The notes beneath the pieces were generated by a model. That model was not told the DNA's origin and did no database searches. It saw only the letters and a list, made by a program, of their open reading frames with translations. A program made the position numbers and the translations under genes. Of a DNA stretch of 64,000 nt, positions 8,505 through 16,452 are shown one piece after another. This DNA comes from Martelella mediterranea (GTDB taxonomy: Bacteria > Pseudomonadota > Alphaproteobacteria > Rhizobiales > Rhizobiaceae). Each line of letters starts with the position of its first letter. Position 1 is the stretch's first letter. Location: assembly GCF_004342225.1 (NCBI RefSeq), contig NZ_SMAR01000016.1, positions 19,957 through 83,956 of the forward strand, in the 5' to 3' direction.

Positions 8505-9563
8505 TCACCGACGCGTGCTGGCCCCTTCAACCAGCGCGACCTCCAGCTCAACAGCCCCTTCCTTCCGTTCACCGCTGGCCAAAGCCGCCATCAGCATTTC
8601 CGCAGCTTTAAAACCGATCTCATAAAGCGGCAGGGAAACTGACGTCAGGGGCGGATCATCGACACCACTGAAATGCAGCCCATTATAGCCGCAAATACCG
8701 AGATCTTCAGGAACCCGAAGCCCCAGCTGTGATGCGGCAAACAAGGCTCCAAGTGCCAGTTCGTCATCATGGCAAAAGACCGCATCGATCTCCGGATATC
8801 TGCTATTTATGCAACGCATCAGCGAATGACCGTCAGCAACACTGTTGCGACCTTCAGTGTCGAAGACGTATCCGGGTTGATAGAGGCCCGCATCGCTCAA
8901 CGCTTCACGATAGCCTTCGAAACGGCGGCGTGAACGGATGTCCTTATTGCCGCCAAGAAGTGCGATCTTCGAATATCCTTTCGAGAGAAGATGCCGGACT
9001 GCCAGCTTTGCGGCACTCCGATGGCAAACGCCGATCCCCATATCGAGTGGCTCAAGGCTTGTATCCATCATCTGGACAACCGGGCAGTCGATTTCATCAA
9101 TCAGCGGCCGGTTGACCGGGAATTCGGCAACGCTTTCCATGATGATACCAGCCGGGTTCTGCGCGACAAAGAGGTTGAGTTGTCTGGCCTCCTCGGACGC
9201 ATCAAGACCGATATTGGCGAACTGGGTTCTCAGTTCGCCAGCCTGAAAGCGATCCTCAATGCCTGAGGCAACCGGAGAAAAGCCGGGAGAGCCAAGCACC
9301 GGACCGAGCACGGCGATAATGCCGCTATGACGGCTTGCCAGCGCCCGCGCAGCAAAATTGGGAACATAACCGATCTCATCGACAACACCGAGAATCGTCT
9401 CGCGCAGTTTGTCGCTGACCTTATGCGGTTCACGGAGCGCACGCGACACGGTAATCGGGCTCACTCCAGCCTTACGTGCCACATCGCTCAAAGTCGTACG
9501 CGCCCGGGCACCACCTCTTAATCGCATGGGCAATTCACACGCCCCCTCTTTCCGCACCGCCAT
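8505..9563 (-). CDS. LacI-family transcriptional regulator (gluconate/sugar-type)
   Basis: A 352-residue repressor. The LacI headpiece TLSDVARKAGVSPITVSRAL, with hinge region NFAARALASRHSG, is followed by a periplasmic-binding-protein-like sugar domain (about 75-345) with DAVFCHDDELALGALFAA and DLGICGYNGL. The best analogy is to GntR-type gluconate repressors, but the effector is not determined. No sugar catabolic operon adjoins it: the neighbours are cysH and a ferredoxin reductase. The start could also be the ATG at 9527 (MRLRGG), which sits behind a GAGGGGG-type site; the extra 12 residues at 9563 are not typical of the headpiece. Confidence 0.88.
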   Translation of the reverse strand: MAVRKEGACELPMRLRGGARARTTLSDVARKAGVSPITVSRALREPHKVSDKLRETILGVVDEIGYVPNFAARALASRHSGIIAVLGPVLGSPGFSPVASGIEDRFQAGELRTQFANIGLDASEEARQLNLFVAQNPAGIIMESVAEFPVNRPLIDEIDCPVVQMMDTSLEPLDMGIGVCHRSAAKLAVRHLLSKGYSKIALLGGNKDIRSRRRFEGYREALSDAGLYQPGYVFDTEGRNSVADGHSLMRCINSRYPEIDAVFCHDDELALGALFAASQLGLRVPEDLGICGYNGLHFSGVDDPPLTSVSLPLYEIGFKAAEMLMAALASGERKEGAVELEVALVEGASTRR

Positions 9564-9640
9564 AACATCAGCCCCACTTCCAAATCACATCCGCAATTAC
9601 ACATATCATTGATGATGCTGCACGAATGGAGAAATGATGG

Positions 9641-9659
9641 CAAAGTTACGGCAACTTTG
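9641..9659. repeat. 19-bp inverted repeat between reductase and LacI gene
   Basis: CAAAGTT-N5-AACTTTG is a perfect inverted repeat with 7-bp arms. It lies upstream of the LacI-type gene and downstream of the reductase, both on the minus strand. It has no T-tract for a terminator on that strand and lacks the central CG of typical LacI operators. It could be an operator or a weak hairpin. Confidence 0.35.
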
Positions 9660-9704
9660 AGATGCCTTTTAAAATCAATACAATTATAACTTCAGATGAT
9701 TATC

Positions 9705-10925
9705 TCAACTCGCCAGCATTTTTAAATCGGTTTGCGGATTTGCTATCTCCTCTTTGGTGGGATTGATACCGGCAGCAAGCATTTTTTTGGCACAAACATA
9801 AGCGCGAGCATCGTTGATCGCATCAACAGCAAGGAGCTCTTCGCCTTTGAAATACCAGACCGAAACGCTGCCTTCGCGCATACCAGCCCGCGTGATCACT
9901 GTATCATATCCACCATTGTAGCCGGCGATCTGCAATTTTACGTCATATTGATCGGACCAGAACCACGGCGAGGGTTCGTAGGGTTTGTCGCTGCCGGTAA
10001 GAACACCGGCAACTGCATCGCCCTGGTCTGTCGCATTTGGCACGGATTCAAGCCGGATAACCTCTCCCTTGAACGGAAGCTCGACACAGTCTCCGACGGC
10101 GAAGATATCAGCGTCTTCGGTCCGCCCGAACTGATCGACAGAAATGCCATTGCCAACGCTAAGACCGGCGTCTTTCGCAAGCTGGTCGTTAGGCTGAACC
10201 CCGATGCCGACAACAACGATATCGACACCGACTGTCGAACCATCGGAGAGTTCAGCACCACAAACCTCGCCTGAACCATTGTCGATCAGGCGATTGAGAC
10301 CGGTATTTTCGCGAATCTCGACGCCGTGGCTTTCGTGAATAGCACGCATAACCTTGGCTGTTTCAGCGGCAGCAACCCGTTTGAGGATACGGTCTGCCAT
10401 CTCAATAACGGTCACATCCACATCAAACTTGCGGGCAACGGCAGCGGCCTCAAGTCCGACATAGCCACCGCCGACAACGAGAAGTTTTTTGCCCGGCTTC
10501 ATCACTGCGGCAAGTCCGTCGGCATCCCGCTTGTCGCGCATCACAAAGACGCCTTTGAGATCGCCGCCGATATCGCGCGGCAGCCTGCGTGGCGTTGCGC
10601 CTGTGGCCAGAACCAGCTTGTCATAGCCCAGCGTTTTACCGTCCTGCATCACGACCTGCTTGTTCTTGCGGTCAATACTCTCGACGAAATGCTGGAGTTT
10701 CAGATCGATACCATTTTCAGCGAACCAGCTTTCAGGTCGAAATTGCAAGCGATCAAAAGACATCTCTCCCAGCAGATATTTCTTGGACAAAGGCGGCCGC
10801 TGATAAGGCGCGAAAGCTTCTGCACCAATCAGCGTAATCGGCCTTTCATCTTTCAGTGCTCTCAGCTTTGCCGCAACAGCAAAACCGCCCTGACCTGCTC
10901 CGACAATTACGATCCGATCCGTCAA
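9705..10925 (-). CDS. FAD-dependent ferredoxin/rubredoxin--NAD(P)H reductase
   Basis: A 406-residue flavoprotein of the BphA4/putidaredoxin reductase type that passes electrons from NAD(P)H to a small iron-sulfur protein. Seen are the FAD-binding RIVIVGAGQGGFAVAAKL at the N-terminus, YQRPPLSKKYLLGE, LATGATPRRLP, the NADH-binding LLVVGGGYVGLEAAA, DIFAVGDCVELP, and a C-terminal reductase dimerisation domain starting near PSPWFWSDQYD. The start is a TTG with AGGAG exactly 8 bases upstream; another in-frame TTG ten codons earlier has no such site. No ferredoxin or oxygenase gene lies alongside, so its partner must be elsewhere. Confidence 0.88.
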   Translation of the reverse strand: MTDRIVIVGAGQGGFAVAAKLRALKDERPITLIGAEAFAPYQRPPLSKKYLLGEMSFDRLQFRPESWFAENGIDLKLQHFVESIDRKNKQVVMQDGKTLGYDKLVLATGATPRRLPRDIGGDLKGVFVMRDKRDADGLAAVMKPGKKLLVVGGGYVGLEAAAVARKFDVDVTVIEMADRILKRVAAAETAKVMRAIHESHGVEIRENTGLNRLIDNGSGEVCGAELSDGSTVGVDIVVVGIGVQPNDQLAKDAGLSVGNGISVDQFGRTEDADIFAVGDCVELPFKGEVIRLESVPNATDQGDAVAGVLTGSDKPYEPSPWFWSDQYDVKLQIAGYNGGYDTVITRAGMREGSVSVWYFKGEELLAVDAINDARAYVCAKKMLAAGINPTKEEIANPQTDLKMLAS

Positions 10926-11090
10926 CCGTCTTTCTCCTCTATGCGCTGAATTCAACCGCTACGTTTGTGCCGCAACTGGTTCCACCTTCTGCAAAGGCAG
11001 CTTATCGAATGGCTTACGTTGAGCTTTCAATCAGGTCAATTCAAAGACAGCCGCTAAATGGGCAGCACTGCGCGCTTCAAAAACGCGCGC

Positions 11091-11124
11091 CCGACGAAAA
11101 AGCCCGACCAGCAGGCCGGGCTTT
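11091..11124 (-). terminator. Rho-independent terminator after the TRAP binding protein gene
   Basis: Read on the minus strand, AAAGCCCG and CGGGCTTT pair around a short loop and are followed by TTTTTC. It lies about 30 bases past the stop codon of the dctP-like gene. Confidence 0.8.
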
Positions 11125-11155
11125 GAAAAGATAGCGCAACGCAGTTTCAGGCCAA

Positions 11156-12262
11156 TCAAAGATTACCGTTACGCTGCTGGATCATCATGTAACGATCAAA
11201 GGAGAATTCAGCCAGCTGCATCCAAAGATAGGCATCCTTTTTGAACTCTTCCTGGCTGCTATAGATGCGTTTGAACCAGTCATTCTCGCTGGAAATCTGC
11301 GCAAAAATCTCCTTTGATGCTGCAAAGCAGGCATCCAGAATTTCCTGGCTGAAAGGCTTCAGCTCAGCGCCATCGGCTACAAGCTGGCGCAACGCCGGCG
11401 GATTGCGCGCATCATACTTTGCCAGCGTATCCAGATTAACAGCGTCGCAGGCATCGGTGAGGATGCGCTTGTAGCTATCCGGCAACGCATTGAAGCGCTC
11501 AAGATTGCTGAAAGCATGGATCGTCGGCGCACCTTCCCACCAGGCCGGATAGTAATAATACTTCGCGACTTTTGCGAGACCGAGGCTGAGGTCATCATAA
11601 GGGCCAACAAATTCACTGGCATCGATCGAACCGCGCTCAAGTGCGGAGTAGACATCGCCGCCGGAAATCTGCTGCGGCGTGACGCCGAGCTTGCTCATCA
11701 CCTGCCCGGCAAGGCCAGCGATACGCATTTTCAGGCCCTTGAGGTCTTCAACGGTATTGATCTGCTTGCGGAACCAGCCACCCATCTGCGCACCGGTATT
11801 GCCTGCCGGGCGTCCCCAGAGGCCTTTTTCGGCGAAGAACTCGTCAAAGAGTTCGTTCCCGCCGCCCTGATAGAGCCAAGCGTTCTTGAGGCGCGCGTTC
11901 ATGCCAAATGGCACATCTGTTCCAAGGCCGTAGGTCATGTCCTGACCGATATAGTAGTAGGATGGCGTATAGCACATCTCGACCGTATCGTCGCGCACAG
12001 CATCGAGAACCTGAAGCGGCGGAACGATTTCACCACCGGCATAGACCTGGATCTGGAAATTTCCATCCGTCGCTTCTGCAACACGGTCAGCAATGCTGGT
12101 TCCGGCACTGTAAAGAATATCGAGCGACTGCGGAAAGGCCGAAGCCAGACGCCAGTTGAGCTTTGGGTTTTCCTGCGCAATGGCCGGGGCGGCCAGTGCC
12201 GTCGTGCCGAAAGCACCTGCCGAAACGACTCCGGCTTTTTTAAAGAATGTGCGGCGGTCCAT
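11156..12262 (-). CDS. TRAP-type transporter solute-binding protein, DctP family (orphan)
   Basis: A 368-residue periplasmic protein that would deliver a carboxylate to a TRAP permease. The N-terminus MDRRTFFKKAG with a hydrophobic stretch ending AAPAIAQ is a Tat-type signal with a clear cleavage site. The mature part has the DctP pattern, including the substrate-site region AGLAGQVMSKLGVTPQQISG. It also has EFVGPYDDLSLGL and YYYPAWWEGAP, which resemble the TakP/2-keto-acid subgroup, so a keto acid or related monocarboxylate is a reasonable guess. AGGAAAC precedes the ATG. DctQ and DctM genes are not adjacent and a terminator follows directly, so the permease must be encoded elsewhere. Confidence 0.9.
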   Translation of the reverse strand: MDRRTFFKKAGVVSAGAFGTTALAAPAIAQENPKLNWRLASAFPQSLDILYSAGTSIADRVAEATDGNFQIQVYAGGEIVPPLQVLDAVRDDTVEMCYTPSYYYIGQDMTYGLGTDVPFGMNARLKNAWLYQGGGNELFDEFFAEKGLWGRPAGNTGAQMGGWFRKQINTVEDLKGLKMRIAGLAGQVMSKLGVTPQQISGGDVYSALERGSIDASEFVGPYDDLSLGLAKVAKYYYYPAWWEGAPTIHAFSNLERFNALPDSYKRILTDACDAVNLDTLAKYDARNPPALRQLVADGAELKPFSQEILDACFAASKEIFAQISSENDWFKRIYSSQEEFKKDAYLWMQLAEFSFDRYMMIQQRNGNL

Positions 12263-12329
12263 GGGAGTTTCCTGCTTGCTTGTCTTGAAAGGGCTGCGGC
12301 GTCGATCGTGCCATCCGCGCCCGTTAACC

Positions 12330-12343
12330 GTACCGAGCGGTAC
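12330..12343. promoter_or_regulatory. Inverted repeat GTACCG-AG-CGGTAC upstream of the dctP-like gene
   Basis: Perfect 6-bp arms with a 2-base spacer lie about 70 bases upstream of the dctP-like start codon. A nearby ACCGAG/CTCGGT pair overlaps it. Position and symmetry suggest a regulator site; the protein is unknown. Confidence 0.35.
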
Positions 12344-12611
12344 TACTCGGTTTCAGGTCCGCTTTCAAGTCTTCAATCGTATTTTTTAGCAATACTTGAT
12401 ACTTGCGTATCTAAAGCCGACAGTGCTGCCAGGGCGAAGACTGATTTATTGCAGCGCAAGACTTGAACAAAAGCCTTTCAGCTCCAGTGCAAAACCGCTT
12501 GAAAGCTTTTCATAAGGAACTGTTCGCAGCCCTCCCAGGGTCTTCTTTATGAACGGTGCACACGCCCGGTGAAGTCGCATGACAAGCCTTGCGGAAAATA
12601 TCTTCTTGATC

Positions 12612-12631
12612 ATGACTGACCGGTCAGTCAT
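12612..12631. promoter_or_regulatory. Perfect 20-bp palindromic operator, likely TetR autoregulation
   Basis: ATGACTGACCGGTCAGTCAT is a perfect palindrome ending 29 bases before the tetR start codon. It contains TGACTGACCGGTCAGTCA, the kind of half-site arrangement often bound by TetR-type regulators of efflux operons. Binding by the adjacent regulator is inferred from position and symmetry. Confidence 0.7.
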
Positions 12632-12660
12632 AAATTCTGAGCCAATCAGGAGATACAGGC

Positions 12661-13287
12661 TTGAGCAACGAGATATCACACCGTAAACGCCCTAAAGGCT
12701 CGGAAGAAAAACGCAGCGCCATTCTGGATGCGGCGGTGACGGTCTTTTCCCGCAAGGGTTTCGCCAATGCACGCATTGAAGACATCGCCAGACAGGCAGG
12801 AATCGGCAAGGGGACGGTTTATCTCTACTTTCCGGACAAGGAGAGCCTGTTCAAATCGCTGGTTGCCTCGGCGGTCGAACCAATCCTTGAGCATGCAGAC
12901 CGGTTCCTTTCTGAGGAGGATACGTCACCCCGCGAAACCATGACAACGGTCTATGACATGATTGATACACATATCCTTCAGTCAGAAAAGCGTCATATCA
13001 TCCGGTTGATGATCACCGAAATGAGCTACTTTCCCGATATCGCCGCCTACTATCATACCAATATCGTAAGTCGTGGTCTGGACCTTTTAAGAAAGCTCCT
13101 GATCCGCGCCGATGCGCGTGGCGAGCTGCGTTCTCAGCACGCGCTGAAAGTGCCGCAGATGGTTTTCGCCCCCGTCGTCATGTCTGTCATATGGAACGCC
13201 CTGTTTGCGCGTTTTGAAAGTATCGATACCCACGCAGCCTTTCAGTTTTATCTCGATTCCCTGTTTCAATCGGCCGATGGAGCCTGA
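12661..13287 (+). CDS. TetR/AcrR-family regulator of the adjacent exporter operon
   Basis: A 208-residue repressor. The N-terminal helix-turn-helix domain (about 15-62) reads ILDAAVTVFSRKGFANARIE followed by ARQAGIGKGTVYLYFPDKE, a textbook TetR signature. The C-terminal ligand/dimer domain is variable. The start is a TTG with AGGAG 8 bases upstream. Its stop is 2 bases before the HlyD-like ATG, so the regulator is the first gene of the exporter operon, as in the CecR(YbiH)-ybhGFSR system of E. coli. It probably represses its own operon through the palindrome just upstream; the inducer is unknown. Confidence 0.9.
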   Translation: MSNEISHRKRPKGSEEKRSAILDAAVTVFSRKGFANARIEDIARQAGIGKGTVYLYFPDKESLFKSLVASAVEPILEHADRFLSEEDTSPRETMTTVYDMIDTHILQSEKRHIIRLMITEMSYFPDIAAYYHTNIVSRGLDLLRKLLIRADARGELRSQHALKVPQMVFAPVVMSVIWNALFARFESIDTHAAFQFYLDSLFQSADGA

Positions 13288-13289
13288 GC

Positions 13290-14255
13290 ATGAAACGCAT
13301 TCTGGCAATCCTTGTCCTGATCGCCGTGGTTTCGGCCATAGGCTGGTATTATCTTCGCCCGCAGCCGGAAAGCAGCTGGCTCGGCTGGATTGAGGCTGAC
13401 ATGGTTTATGTCGGCAGCTCGTCCACAGCCCGGCTCACCGGACGTTTCGCGGATGAAGGCGATGCGGTCAGCGCAGGCAAAGTTCTGCTGACATTTGAAA
13501 GCGATGCCGAGGCTGCAGCCGTTCAGGCCGCGCATGCCAATCTGGCAAAATCCGAAGCCGCGCTGGATCTGGCACGCGCGCCGCAGGACAGACCGGAACA
13601 GTTAAAGGCACTGAACGCCTCCAGAGAAGAAGCAGAAGCAGCACTGGCCTACGCCGACAAGAGTCTTTCGCGCGCGAAAGAATTATACCGGCAACAATCC
13701 GGCACGAAAGCCAATCTGGACAATGCCATAAGCAGCTATGCCCAGGCCAAGGCCGCGCTCGACAAGATCAATGCACAAATCGCCCTTGGAAGACGACCGC
13801 AGCGCGACCAGCAGATCACCCAGGCTGAGCAGGCCGTCGCGGCAGCAAGCGCCGATCTCGCTTCCGCCGAAGCCGTGCTCGCTTTAAAAACTGTCGCGGC
13901 TCCACAATCCGGGCTTGTTCAGGAAACCTACTACCGCGTAGGCGAAGTGGTGCCCGCCGGACGCCCTGTTATCGCGCTGTTGCCGCCGGAAAATGTCAGG
14001 GTTGAGTTTTTCATCCCGGAGCAGGAACGCGCCAGCCTGCATGTTGGCGACACCATCGACTTCAATTGCGATGGCTGTTCTGCGCAAACCGCTCAGATAT
14101 CATTTATCGCGCAGGAGGCAGAATACACGCCACCGGAAATATTCTCGCGTGAAGAGCGATCCAAGATGGTCTACCGCGCACGGGCTGTCCCGCAATCCCC
14201 AGAAGGCCTCGCCGTTGGACTGCCGGTTAATGTCAGTGCCGGGAGTGCCAGATGA
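13290..14255 (+). CDS. HlyD-family periplasmic adaptor (membrane fusion) protein, YbhG-like
   Basis: A 321-residue adaptor. It has a single N-terminal membrane anchor (ILAILVLIAVVSAIGWYYL), a lipoyl/barrel-sandwich half near VSAGKVLLTFES, an alpha-helical hairpin of about 120 residues rich in Ala/Glu/Lys, and a second half SGLVQETYYRVGEVVPAG. Such proteins bridge an inner-membrane ABC transporter to the outer membrane. It follows tetR by 2 bases and overlaps the ATPase gene by 4 (ATGA), so the products are made together. An outer-membrane TolC-like partner is not encoded here. Confidence 0.9.
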   Translation: MKRILAILVLIAVVSAIGWYYLRPQPESSWLGWIEADMVYVGSSSTARLTGRFADEGDAVSAGKVLLTFESDAEAAAVQAAHANLAKSEAALDLARAPQDRPEQLKALNASREEAEAALAYADKSLSRAKELYRQQSGTKANLDNAISSYAQAKAALDKINAQIALGRRPQRDQQITQAEQAVAAASADLASAEAVLALKTVAAPQSGLVQETYYRVGEVVPAGRPVIALLPPENVRVEFFIPEQERASLHVGDTIDFNCDGCSAQTAQISFIAQEAEYTPPEIFSREERSKMVYRARAVPQSPEGLAVGLPVNVSAGSAR

Positions 14256-15187
14256 ATGTCACGGAAAACGTCATCGCTGTTCAGGATCTGACCAAAAGCT
14301 TTGGAGGAAAGACCGTTGTCGACCACCTGTCTATGACTGTGAAAAAGGGTACGATCCATGGCTTTCTGGGACCGAACGGCTCCGGCAAAACGACAACCAT
14401 TCGCATGCTCTGCGGGCTTTTGACACCAGACAGTGGGGCCGGCACCTGCCTTGGCTATGACATCACCACCGATGGTGAACGGCTTCGTCGGCACGTCGGC
14501 TATATGACCCAGCGTTTCTCGCTTTATCAGGACCTGACCATCCGTGAAAACCTCGATTTCGTCGCCCGCATTCACGGATTGAAAAATTCGGGACGCAAGG
14601 TTTCTGAAGCCATCGAAAAACTGGGTCTTGGCGGACGGGAAAAGCAGCTTGCGGGCAATCTTTCCGGCGGCTGGAAACAGCGCCTCGCACTCGGTGCATG
14701 CACCCTGCCAGGCCCGGACCTTCTTTTGCTCGATGAACCGACCGCAGGCGTTGACCCGAAAGCCCGCCGGGAGTTCTGGGCGCAGATCCATGGCCTTGCC
14801 GCCGATGGCCTCTCCGTGCTGGTTTCAACCCACTATATGGACGAAGCCGAGCGCTGCCATGAGATCGCCTATATGGCCTATGGCAAACTGATGGTTTCAG
14901 GCACAGTGGATGAAGTCGTCGCAGCGTCCGGGCTCAAGAGCTACCTCATCACCGGCCGCAATGTGCATGCGCTTCAAGGCGCGCTGGAGAAAGCCGGTGG
15001 TGTCGATCTGGTCGCCCCCTTTGGCGCATCCCTTCACGTTTGCGGCCATGATGAAAAGGCGCTCGAAAAGGCCATTGCTGCCTATCAGGAGCGAGACGAC
15101 ATACGCTGCGAGCCAAGTGCAGCAACACTGGAAGATGCCTTCATTTATCTCATGAACACATCGAAGGATAATTTCGATGACAGCTGA
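14252..15187 (+). CDS. ABC transporter ATP-binding protein (exporter, ABC-2 type)
   Basis: A 311-residue single nucleotide-binding domain. Walker A GPNGSGKTTT is near residue 40, signature LSGGWKQRLALG near 137, Walker B LLLLDEPTAGVDP near 158, and the H-loop VSTHYMDEAERC follows. The C-terminal 80 residues resemble the regulatory extension of drug/polysaccharide exporters. In E. coli YbhF two such domains are fused; here there is one, so the ATPase probably works as a homodimer. It overlaps both neighbours (4 and 11 bases), indicating a tightly coupled operon. Confidence 0.93.
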   Translation: MNVTENVIAVQDLTKSFGGKTVVDHLSMTVKKGTIHGFLGPNGSGKTTTIRMLCGLLTPDSGAGTCLGYDITTDGERLRRHVGYMTQRFSLYQDLTIRENLDFVARIHGLKNSGRKVSEAIEKLGLGGREKQLAGNLSGGWKQRLALGACTLPGPDLLLLDEPTAGVDPKARREFWAQIHGLAADGLSVLVSTHYMDEAERCHEIAYMAYGKLMVSGTVDEVVAASGLKSYLITGRNVHALQGALEKAGGVDLVAPFGASLHVCGHDEKALEKAIAAYQERDDIRCEPSAATLEDAFIYLMNTSKDNFDDS

Positions 15188-16322
15188 GCGGATTGAAAGA
15201 TATGCCGCGCTGAACCGTTTCTGGGCGATGACCGTGAAGGAATTCATCCAGATGACACGCGATCGGCTGACCATGGGGATGATGGTAATGCTGCCGATCA
15301 TGCAACTTCTGCTGTTCGGCTTTGCGATCAACACAACGCCGCATCACCTGCCAACGGCGGTGATGATGGGAGAAAGCACGGATGCCTCCCGCGCCATTCT
15401 GGCTGCGATGCAAAACACAGATTTCTTCGACATCGAAAAAATCGTGACCAGTGACGAAGAAATGGACCGCGTGCTGGAAGCCGGTGAAGCGCTTTTTGTC
15501 ATCGAGGTTCCTGTGAATTTTGAGCGCGACCTGAGACGCGGCGCCTCACCTCAGATTCTTGTCGCAGCAGACGCGACCGATCCCGTTGCATCATCATCCG
15601 CACTGGGTGCGCTTTCCGGGATTGTCTCGACCTCCGTTGCCAGTCTGAAAAATGTCAGTATCGACCAGCCGCAGGATCCTCCGTTTCAGATCGTTCAGCA
15701 TCGCCGTTATAATCCGGCCGGAGAATCGACACTCAACATCATTCCCGGTCTTCTGGGAACGATCCTGACGATGACACTGGTGGTTTTCACGTCACTGGCA
15801 GTCACCAGAGAAATTGAGCGCGGCACAATGGAAAATCTTCTGGCCATGCCGATCACGCCAATTGAAATCATGATGGGCAAGATCATGCCCTATGTGCTCG
15901 TCGGACTGTTTCAGGCGATATTGATCATCACCGCCGGACTGCTGATTTTTCAGGTGCCGATCCTCGGTGATCCATGGTCTTTGCTGGTCCTCACACTGCT
16001 GTTCGTGGTTACCAACCTGTCGATTGGCTATACCTTTTCGACGATTGCGAAAAACCAGCTCCAGGCGGTGCAGATGTCGGTGATGTTCTTTCTGCCAAGT
16101 ATTCTCCTGTCTGGTTTCATGTTCCCCTTTGCCGGGATGCCGCAATGGGCACAATATATCGGCGAGTGCCTGCCGCTCACACACTACCTCAGAATTGTCA
16201 GGTCAATCATGCTGAAAGGTGCGGATATTACGGCGCTCGGCTATGACAGCCTGATGCTTGCTGCAATCGCCATTGTTGCGATTACGGTCGCGATCAGCCG
16301 TTTTCAGAAAACACTGGATTAA
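15177..16322 (+). CDS. ABC-2 type permease of the exporter, YbhS/YbhR-like
   Basis: A 381-residue membrane protein with the ABC-2 permease plan: one N-terminal span (MGMMVMLPIMQLLLFGFAIN), a periplasmic domain of about 140 residues, then five spans including NIIPGLLGTILTMTLVVFTS. The conserved TREIERGTMENLLAMPI coupling region is intact, as is the final FPFAGMPQWAQYIGECLPLTHY. Only one permease gene is present, so a homodimer is expected. The substrate (drug, lipid or peptide) cannot be read from sequence. Confidence 0.92.
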   Translation: MTAERIERYAALNRFWAMTVKEFIQMTRDRLTMGMMVMLPIMQLLLFGFAINTTPHHLPTAVMMGESTDASRAILAAMQNTDFFDIEKIVTSDEEMDRVLEAGEALFVIEVPVNFERDLRRGASPQILVAADATDPVASSSALGALSGIVSTSVASLKNVSIDQPQDPPFQIVQHRRYNPAGESTLNIIPGLLGTILTMTLVVFTSLAVTREIERGTMENLLAMPITPIEIMMGKIMPYVLVGLFQAILIITAGLLIFQVPILGDPWSLLVLTLLFVVTNLSIGYTFSTIAKNQLQAVQMSVMFFLPSILLSGFMFPFAGMPQWAQYIGECLPLTHYLRIVRSIMLKGADITALGYDSLMLAAIAIVAITVAISRFQKTLD

Positions 16323-16452
16323 CCACGTTTTCGGCAATCTGGCGTTGCTGCCAATGAGACGAAATCGCGCTTGCTTTATGCCTGACCATTGCCCAAACTT
16401 CACGCATAGCGCTTCATGAAGGGGAATGGCCTCAAGGCCGGCAAGGACGCAT

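Larger units (their letters stand above)
12263..12660. other. 398-base divergent intergenic region between dctP-like and tetR genes
   Basis: No convincing gene is visible. It holds the ribosome-binding site of the dctP-like gene, a 14-bp inverted repeat at 12330-12343, AT-rich stretches suitable for promoters around 12370-12420, and the 20-bp palindrome at 12612-12631 next to the tetR start. Confidence 0.7.
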
